Assembly: GCA_947458895.1 (NCBI GenBank)
Contig: CANHBY010000080.1
Span: 1 to 6,499, forward strand
Reading direction: 5' to 3'
Length of the DNA stretch: 6,499 nucleotides
From: Burkholderiales bacterium
Lineage (GTDB): Bacteria > Pseudomonadota > Gammaproteobacteria > Burkholderiales > Burkholderiaceae_C
In this document: piece by piece, positions 1 through 4,003 of the stretch
Layout of the letters: each line of letters opens with the position of its first letter
Numbering within the stretch: the first letter of the stretch is position 1
The notes under the pieces: generated by a model
Seen by the model: the letters and a program-made list of their open reading frames with translations, nothing else
Databases searched by the model: none
What the model was told of the DNA's origin: nothing
Made by a program: the position numbers and the translations under genes

Positions 1-359
1 CGAGCTGATGCTTGCTCAAACGCACTGCTCACAGTCACTTGCCCCATGAATTCAGGGGCACGGGTTCGCAACTGCTCAAGCACCTCGGCGCCTTGCTCCA
101 GCCACTCATCGGCATCCATCACCAAGCGCCACGGGGCCTGCGTGAGCGCCAGCGCCGCATTGCGTGCGGCAGCAAAGTCGTCAATCCAATCGAAATGGGA
201 AACCCTTGCACCGCAGGCCTTGGCCAACTCAACCGTGCGATCCGTGGAGCCGGTGTCGAGCAACACCATTTCATCGACCAGATGCCGAACACTGAGAAGA
301 CTGCGTTCAATGCAGCGCGCCTCATTGCGCGCAATCATGACCAGGGCAATAGGGTTCAT
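1..359 (-). CDS. Family 2 glycosyltransferase, N-terminal part (3' end outside window)
   Basis: Reading the minus strand from the ATG at 359-357 gives 119 uninterrupted residues to the window edge, so the gene continues to the left. The fold is a GT-A, family 2 nucleotide-sugar glycosyltransferase. An opening strand runs into IARNEA (9-14), followed by IERSLLSV (17-24). The LLDTGSTDRT motif (33-42) and DDFAAARNAAL (60-70) are typical of the family. MDADEWL (81-87) holds the DxD-type metal and nucleotide-sugar binding motif. The start is supported by GAGG about 8 nt upstream on the minus strand. Many relatives carry TPR repeats or a second domain after this part, which cannot be checked here. 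The gene is divergent from the flagellin cluster, which suggests flagellin or surface glycan modification, but acceptor and sugar are unknown. Family call is confident; the flagellar role is inference. Confidence 0.85.
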   Translation of the reverse strand, partial: MNPIALVMIARNEARCIERSLLSVRHLVDEMVLLDTGSTDRTVELAKACGARVSHFDWIDDFAAARNAALALTQAPWRLVMDADEWLEQGAEVLEQLRTRAPEFMGQVTVSSAFEQASA

Positions 360-536
360 CAAAGCCGCCTCGTGGCAAGGTTAATCAGTGAAGAAGCAAG
401 TTCGATCGCTCGTACAGATCAACGATACACCGGCATTTGTTGGCTCAAGTTCAAACAATCCCCTATCAAGCCTGCTTATCTTTCGATCAGCGGCCTCGCT
501 TTGAAAAATTGTCAAGTGCCACAAGCAATTTTTTGC
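360..536. other. Divergent intergenic region, glycosyltransferase side
   Basis: This stretch is AT-richer than its surroundings and holds no credible gene. It separates the minus-strand glycosyltransferase from the FliA promoter of the first flagellin gene. It contains one extra copy of the decamer GCTCAAGTTC (443-452), whose other copy forms the -35 element at 535-544. It also contains an AT-rich inverted repeat, AAAAATTG (504-511) with CAATTTTT (526-533). No convincing sigma-70 promoter for the glycosyltransferase was seen on the minus strand. Confidence 0.5.
504..533. repeat. AT-rich inverted repeat upstream of the flagellin promoter
   Basis: Perfect 8-bp arms AAAAATTG (504-511) and CAATTTTT (526-533) are separated by 14 nt. 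The right arm ends only 3 nt before the -35 region of the FliA promoter. The stem is too AT-rich to be a convincing terminator. It could be a protein binding site or chance in an AT-rich stretch. Confidence 0.4.
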
Positions 537-564
537 TCAAGTTCTGGGCGCATCACGCCGATAA
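537..564 (+). promoter_or_regulatory. Sigma-28 (FliA) promoter of flagellin copy 1
   Basis: The -35 element is TCAAGTTC (537-544) and the -10 element is GCCGATAA (557-564), with a 12-nt spacer. The -10 matches the enterobacterial FliA consensus at all 8 positions and the -35 matches TAAAGTTT at 6 of 8. The spacer is one nt longer than the consensus 11. Transcription would begin near 570-572 and give a leader of about 250 nt before the flagellin start at 820. Confidence 0.85.
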
Positions 565-570
565 GTTCAT

Positions 571-819
571 CAACGCACTTGGAAATTTTCAGGTCGTGGT
601 CCGGTTAGCCGGCCGAGGGTTGAACAGCGAATTGCTGCGCGACACAACGGTTGACTAGTGCGGGCGGCGCCGGTGAGCAAGGTGGTGTCACAAACCACGG
701 CGGTTGCTGGCAAGCAAAGGTGACTGAAAAGAGCGCAATAGACCGCGCACTTGACAGTGACTGGCGTCTCACGCCGGCAGCTAGGCCGGGAGTCATTTCA
801 ACTGTAAGGAGTATTTATC
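571..819 (+). promoter_or_regulatory. Long structured 5' leader of flagellin copy 1
   Basis: No credible gene lies here. Downstream of the FliA promoter the transcript would contain several short perfect hairpins: GTGGT/ACCAC (682-686 with 694-698), TTGCT/AGCAA (704-708 with 713-717), GGCGT/ACGCC (763-767 with 771-775) and CCGGC/GCCGG (774-778 with 785-789). The last two share bases 774-775 and so cannot both form completely. The ribosome binding site AAGGAG (806-811) follows the last hairpin. A role in controlling mRNA stability or translation is inference. Confidence 0.4.
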
Positions 820-1623
820 ATGTCAATGACCATCAACACCAACGTGGTTTCGTTGAATGCGCAACGCAACTCAGCCGCGTCGAAAGAGTCTCTTGCAACC
901 TCCATGGAGCGCCTGTCCTCGGGGCTGCGAGTGAACTCGTCCAAAGATGATGCTGCAGGCCTGGCAATTGCAAACCGAATGAATGCGCAAATTAAGGGCA
1001 TCAACGTCGCGATTCGCAATGCCAACGACGGCATTTCACTGGCTCAAACGGCCGAAGGTGCCTTGTCCACCATCACCGACGCGCTGCAGCGTATGCGTGA
1101 GTTGGCTGTGCAGGCTCAAAATGCCACCAACGGCACCACCGACCGCGCCAACCTCGACACGGAGTTTCAGGCACTGTCCAGTGAAATTACCCGAATCAAA
1201 GACCAGACCAAATTCAATGGCACCGCGATCGTGGGTGGCGGCGCTGGAGCACAAGTTTTCCAGGTGGGGGCCAACAACGCCGATACGGTGACTCTCACCA
1301 CCACGGCCGTCACGACAGTGGGCGGCGGCCTGACGACCTCAGCCCTGGCCTCTACAGCGGTCGCGGCACTGGATACCGCACTGGACACCATCACGACCAA
1401 CCGAGCCACTTACGGTGCAGCGATGAGCCGTCTCGAGATGACCATTCAGAATCTGAGCATCACCGGTGAGAACCAGTCAGCCGCCCGCGGTCGCATCATG
1501 GATGCTGACTTCGCTGCAGAAACTGCCAACCTCTCCAGGGCCCAGATCCTGCAGCAAGCCGGCAGCGCGATGGTGGCGCAGGCCAACCAATTGCCAAACC
1601 AGGTGATGTCACTGCTGCGTTAA
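820..1623 (+). CDS. fliC: Flagellin, copy 1 (main FliA-driven filament subunit)
   Basis: This 267-residue flagellin is secreted through the flagellar type III apparatus and polymerises into the filament. The N-terminal D0/D1 domain covers about 5-140 and the C-terminal D1/D0 domain about 182-267. Hallmarks are INTNVVSLNAQRN (5-17), SSGLRVNS (33-40), LQRMRELAVQ (89-98, the conserved D1 segment that in relatives includes the TLR5-recognised surface), TKFNG (130-134) and the QILQQAGSAMVAQANQLP tail (242-259). Only a short Thr/Ser/Gly-rich link at about 152-180 replaces the D2/D3 domains of long flagellins, so this is a minimal flagellin. AAGGAG at 806-811 lies 8 nt before the ATG and favours it over the in-frame ATG at 826. 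It is the only one of the three flagellin genes with a clear FliA promoter, so it is probably the major subunit. Export should involve FliS, encoded downstream. Confidence 0.96.
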   Translation: MSMTINTNVVSLNAQRNSAASKESLATSMERLSSGLRVNSSKDDAAGLAIANRMNAQIKGINVAIRNANDGISLAQTAEGALSTITDALQRMRELAVQAQNATNGTTDRANLDTEFQALSSEITRIKDQTKFNGTAIVGGGAGAQVFQVGANNADTVTLTTTAVTTVGGGLTTSALASTAVAALDTALDTITTNRATYGAAMSRLEMTIQNLSITGENQSAARGRIMDADFAAETANLSRAQILQQAGSAMVAQANQLPNQVMSLLR

Positions 1624-1642
1624 AACACAGCAAACCCTCATG

Positions 1643-1666
1643 GCCGCCCTCGGGCGGCTTTTTTTT
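1643..1666 (+). terminator. Intrinsic terminator of flagellin copy 1
   Basis: A GC-only stem, GCCGCC (1643-1648, allowing one shift) with GGCGGC (1653-1658), closes on a short CTCG loop and is followed by eight T residues (1659-1666). This is a strong Rho-independent terminator 20 nt after the stop codon. Its T-tract directly abuts AGGA (1667-1670), the ribosome binding site of flagellin copy 2, so transcripts from the first promoter would mostly stop before reaching copy 2. Confidence 0.88.
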
Positions 1667-1679
1667 AGGATTGCAGTTC

Positions 1680-2498
1680 ATGGCGCAAACCATCAGCACC
1701 AACATGGCATCGCTGAATGCGCAGCGGAACATACCAGCATCGCAGTCGTCACTGGCGACGTCGATGCAGCGCTTGTCCTCTGGGCTGCGAGTGAACTCGG
1801 CCAAAGACGATGCCTCGGGCCTGGCGATTGCCGACCGCATGAATGCTCAGATTCGCGGCGCCAACGTCGCGATCCGGAACGCGAATGACGGGATCTCTCT
1901 GATGCAAACCGCAGAAGGTGCGCTGGCCACGATCACCGATGCGCTGCAACGGATGCGTGAGTTGGCCGTGCAATCGCTAAATGCGACCAACACCACCTCT
2001 GACCGCGTCAACCTCATCACCGAATATCATGCACTGCGCTATGAGGTCACCCGCATCGCCACTGAAACCAAATTCAACGGTATTGCGATCGTGGGTACCG
2101 GAGCGGGGCTACAAACCATCCAGATCCAGGTGGGCGCCAACAACGGTGACACCATGCTTCTCACCACCGCGAACATCACCAACTTCTTCTCTGTCACTTC
2201 GGTGTACTCGGTAGAGCTGGCCAACTCGGCACTCTTGAGTCTCAACAACTTCATTGACAGGGTGACCACTCAACGTGCATGGTACGGTGCAGCCATGAGC
2301 CGACTGGAGTTCGCCATCTCCAACCTGCATATCACGTCTGAGAACCAAGCTGCAGCGCGCGGCCGGATCGTGGACGCTGATTTCGCTGCAGAAACCGCCA
2401 ATTTGTCACGCGCACAGATCCTGCAGCAGGCAGGCAATGCGATGGTGGCACAGGCGAATCAATTGCCCCGGCAGGTGTTGCAGCTGTTGAAGGGCTAG
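1680..2498 (+). CDS. fliC: Flagellin, copy 2 (divergent, apparently without its own promoter)
   Basis: This is an intact 272-residue flagellin with N- and C-terminal flagellin domains. The start is ATG 1680, with AGGA (1667-1670) 9 nt upstream; a TTG three codons earlier is less likely. The first ~95 and last ~65 residues are nearly the same as copy 3, including LQRMRELAVQ (89-98) and the QILQQAGNAMVAQANQLP tail. Between them it departs sharply. S75M, Q100L, G105T, A110V, D113I, A120R and A121Y change core-domain positions that copies 1 and 3 share or keep similar. A two-residue IQ insertion follows position 148. The central link carries bulky residues (NFFSVTSVYS, 168-177), and a Trp replaces Ser near 201. 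No FliA promoter is visible and the copy 1 terminator ends just before its ribosome binding site. It may be a minor specialised subunit, poorly expressed, or a copy under relaxed selection. Flagellin identity is certain; function in the filament is not. Confidence 0.92.
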   Translation: MAQTISTNMASLNAQRNIPASQSSLATSMQRLSSGLRVNSAKDDASGLAIADRMNAQIRGANVAIRNANDGISLMQTAEGALATITDALQRMRELAVQSLNATNTTSDRVNLITEYHALRYEVTRIATETKFNGIAIVGTGAGLQTIQIQVGANNGDTMLLTTANITNFFSVTSVYSVELANSALLSLNNFIDRVTTQRAWYGAAMSRLEFAISNLHITSENQAAARGRIVDADFAAETANLSRAQILQQAGNAMVAQANQLPRQVLQLLKG

Positions 2499-2527
2499 TG
2501 TCGTATAAGGGCTCAAATGTCGTTTGA

Positions 2528-2561
2528 TCGCGCCGCTATCAAGCCCGCTGGCTAGGCGCGA
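2528..2561. repeat. Inverted repeat downstream of flagellin copy 2
   Basis: Perfect 7-bp arms TCGCGCC (2528-2534) and GGCGCGA (2555-2561) enclose 20 nt. An overlapping smaller pair, TTGAT (2524-2528) with ATCAA (2538-2542), is an alternative fold. No T-tract follows, so it is not a standard intrinsic terminator. It lies between the end of copy 2 and the transposase remnant and may belong to the mobile element. Confidence 0.5.
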
Positions 2562-2567
2562 CGAGGA

Positions 2568-2587
2568 GTCATAGCTTGGGCTATGAC
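2568..2587. repeat. Perfect 8-bp hairpin at the broken end of the transposase remnant
   Basis: GTCATAGC (2568-2575) and GCTATGAC (2580-2587) are perfect inverted repeats around TTGG. The stop codon of the antisense transposase remnant (2583-2581) lies inside the right arm, so the point where transposase homology is lost coincides with this palindrome. No T-tract follows on either strand. Confidence 0.6.
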
Positions 2588-2760
2588 GACAAGAAGCAAC
2601 GACGCCACCGAGCGCCAGAGCGCAGAACCCATAGCACTGCGTTGACGAACGTGCGGTTGGCCGCCCCTGTGCGCCCTGGGTCGCCTGCTTTGCCTGGCAG
2701 ATCCTTCTTCAATCGCTCCCACTGCGCTTGCGTCAACTCGTATCGCCTGGGGTTGTTCAT
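2581..2760 (-). pseudogene. IS5-family transposase remnant, N-terminal fragment
   Basis: On the minus strand the ATG at 2760-2758 opens a 59-residue frame. It reads [19 protein letters not shown] (5-23), a [19 protein letters not shown] stretch (26-44), then VLRSGARWR (45-53). This pattern (YELT..QW..., [26 protein letters not shown]) is the well-known N-terminal domain of IS5-family (IS427-like) transposases, which in full elements continues through WRDLP into the DDE catalytic domain. Here it ends with RCFLSS and a stop right after WR. None of the catalytic residues is present, so the fragment is dead. No convincing terminal inverted repeats or target duplication were identified by eye. It shows a past insertion between flagellin copies 2 and 3, followed by deletion. 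Confidence 0.8.
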
Positions 2761-3033
2761 CCTGGATGGCTCTCCACAAATCCCGTAGCCTCTACTGAAT
2801 GTCGATTCAGCCTAGCGGCCGATGGCATTGCCTTCAATTGATACCCACCGAATGCTGGGCTCATGAATGCCACCCAACCACAACGGGGAAAAAATGGCTG
2901 CTGAAACACCTTTTATTTGAACGACCCTGTCTTCCCAAGCTACCGAAAATGAACACAACAGGCCAAAGAATCTTCGGCTTGAAACCCTACGGCGGAGTCG
3001 CCGCAACTCTCGGTTCATTTAGGAGTGCAGATC
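2761..3033. other. Intergenic stretch upstream of flagellin copy 3
   Basis: No credible gene is seen here. The left part probably still belongs to the decayed insertion element. It includes the palindrome CTGAAT/ATTCAG (2795-2800 with 2805-2810). The right part is the leader of copy 3, with a hairpin CGGCG/CGCCG (2990-2994 with 2999-3003) and the ribosome binding site AGGAG (3021-3025). The best FliA -10 candidates are GCCGATGG (2818-2825) and ACCGAAAA (2942-2949), each 6 of 8 to consensus, but neither has an acceptable -35 element at the right distance. Confidence 0.5.
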
Positions 3034-3846
3034 ATGGCGCAGACCATCAACACCAACACGGCATCGCTGAATGCGCAGCGGAACATGTCAGCATCGCAGT
3101 CGTCGCTGGCGACGTCGATGCAGCGCTTGTCCTCTGGGCTGCGAGTAAACTCGGCCAAAGACGATGCCGCGGGCCTGGCGATTGCCGACCGCATGAATGC
3201 TCAGATTCGTGGCGCCAACGTCGCGATCCGGAACGCGAACGACGGGATCTCTCTGTCGCAAACGGCAGAAGGTGCGCTGGCCACGATCACCGATGCGCTG
3301 CAACGCATGCGTGAGTTGGCCGTGCAATCGCAAAATGCGACCAACGGCACTTCTGACCGCGCCAACCTCGACACCGAGTATCAGGCGCTGGCCGCTGAGG
3401 TCACCCGCATATCCACTCAAACCAAATTCAACGGGACAGCGATCGTGGGTGCCGGAGCGGGGTCACAAACCTTCCAGGTGGGCGCCAACAACGGTGACAC
3501 CATGGTTCTCATCACCACGAACGTCACCACCGGCTTCACACCCGGCGATGTGACAACGGCAGCGCTGGCCTCCACCGCAGTCAGCAACCTCGACACCATG
3601 TTGGACACGGTGACCACTCAACGTGCGAGCTACGGTGCAGCCATGAGCCGATTGGAGTTCGCCATCTCCAACCTTCAAATCACGTCTGAAAACCAAGCTG
3701 CGGCGCGCGGCCGGATCGTGGACGCTGATTTCGCTGCGGAAACCGCCAATTTGTCACGCGCACAGATCTTGCAGCAGGCAGGCAATGCGATGGTGGCCCA
3801 GGCGAACCAATTGCCCCAGCAGGTGTTGCAGCTGTTGAAGGGCTAG
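3034..3846 (+). CDS. fliC: Flagellin, copy 3
   Basis: This 270-residue flagellin has the N-terminal domain at about 4-140 and the C-terminal domain at about 184-270. Key segments are INTNTASLNAQRN (5-17), SSGLRVNS (33-40), LQRMRELAVQ (89-98), DRANLDTEYQAL (108-119), TKFNG (130-134) and the QILQQAGNAMVAQANQLP tail (245-262). The short Thr/Ser/Gly-rich central link (about 155-183) again means no D2/D3 domains. AGGAG at 3021-3025 lies 8 nt before ATG 3034, which is preferred to the GTG at 3025 that overlaps that site. Unlike copy 2, it keeps the core residues found in copy 1, so it looks like a functional subunit. Its promoter is not obvious; transcription may come from a diverged FliA site or from upstream. 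Confidence 0.95.
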   Translation: MAQTINTNTASLNAQRNMSASQSSLATSMQRLSSGLRVNSAKDDAAGLAIADRMNAQIRGANVAIRNANDGISLSQTAEGALATITDALQRMRELAVQSQNATNGTSDRANLDTEYQALAAEVTRISTQTKFNGTAIVGAGAGSQTFQVGANNGDTMVLITTNVTTGFTPGDVTTAALASTAVSNLDTMLDTVTTQRASYGAAMSRLEFAISNLQITSENQAAARGRIVDADFAAETANLSRAQILQQAGNAMVAQANQLPQQVLQLLKG

Positions 3847-3902
3847 TGTCGTGTCAGGGCTGAGTCCCAGCCTGGCCGGGTTCTGACGGCTCTTTTATGA
3901 CA

Positions 3903-3940
3903 AAGGGGGCATCCAGCGGGTGCCCCCTTGAAGTTTCTTT
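3903..3940 (+). terminator. Probable intrinsic terminator of flagellin copy 3
   Basis: A perfect 9-bp stem, AAGGGGGCA (3903-3911) with TGCCCCCTT (3921-3929), encloses a 9-nt loop 56 nt after the stop codon. The following tract (GAAGTTTCTTT) is T-rich but interrupted, so termination may be less efficient than after copy 1 or fliD. Confidence 0.65.
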
Positions 3941-3951
3941 CCGAACAGGCC

Positions 3952-3978
3952 TAAAGTTTTTCCAGAAAGTGTCGAACA
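3952..3978 (+). promoter_or_regulatory. Sigma-28 (FliA)-like promoter of fliD
   Basis: TAAAGTTT (3952-3959) matches the FliA -35 consensus at all 8 positions. Exactly 11 nt later comes GTCGAACA (3971-3978), matching the -10 consensus GCCGATAA at 5 of 8. Placement just after the copy 3 terminator and about 25 nt before the fliD start codon fits a promoter with a short leader. The weak -10 suggests lower output than the copy 1 promoter, suiting a cap protein needed in few copies. Confidence 0.7.
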
Positions 3979-4003
3979 CCTGAGGGCGAAAGAGGAGTTT
4001 TAT

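Noticed and set aside
12..608. Long plus-strand open frame of 198 codons at the left edge
   Set aside because: It lies antisense to the glycosyltransferase, whose conserved GT2 motifs are plain on the minus strand, and it continues over the FliA promoter region. Its protein sequence resembles nothing and has no sensible start context.
750..785. TTGACA at 750-755 as a sigma-70 promoter for flagellin copy 1
   Set aside because: No TATAAT-like sequence lies 16-18 nt downstream; that position is GC-rich hairpin sequence.
1671..1679. TTG start three codons upstream for flagellin copy 2
   Set aside because: It would begin directly after the AGGA site with no spacing. ATG 1680 has 9-nt spacing and gives the conserved flagellin N-terminus MAQTI.
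2552..2779. 75-codon minus-strand frame over the transposase remnant
   Set aside because: It is a different frame from the one with the IS5-family motifs and shows no recognisable features, so it is a shadow frame.
2509..2816. Possible terminal inverted repeats of the IS remnant (GGCT.AA..G.C.TT read inward from both sides)
   Set aside because: The left GGGCT is also present after flagellin copy 3, where no element exists, so it belongs to the flagellin flank. The match is imperfect and no target duplication is seen.
3025..3033. GTG start three codons upstream for flagellin copy 3
   Set aside because: The GTG overlaps the AGGAG ribosome binding site; ATG 3034 has proper spacing and the conserved N-terminus.
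2799..3314. 171-codon plus-strand frame running into flagellin copy 3
   Set aside because: Most of it overlaps the flagellin in another frame; the same kind of shadow occurs over copy 2 because the underlying DNA is alike. The upstream part has no coding signal.
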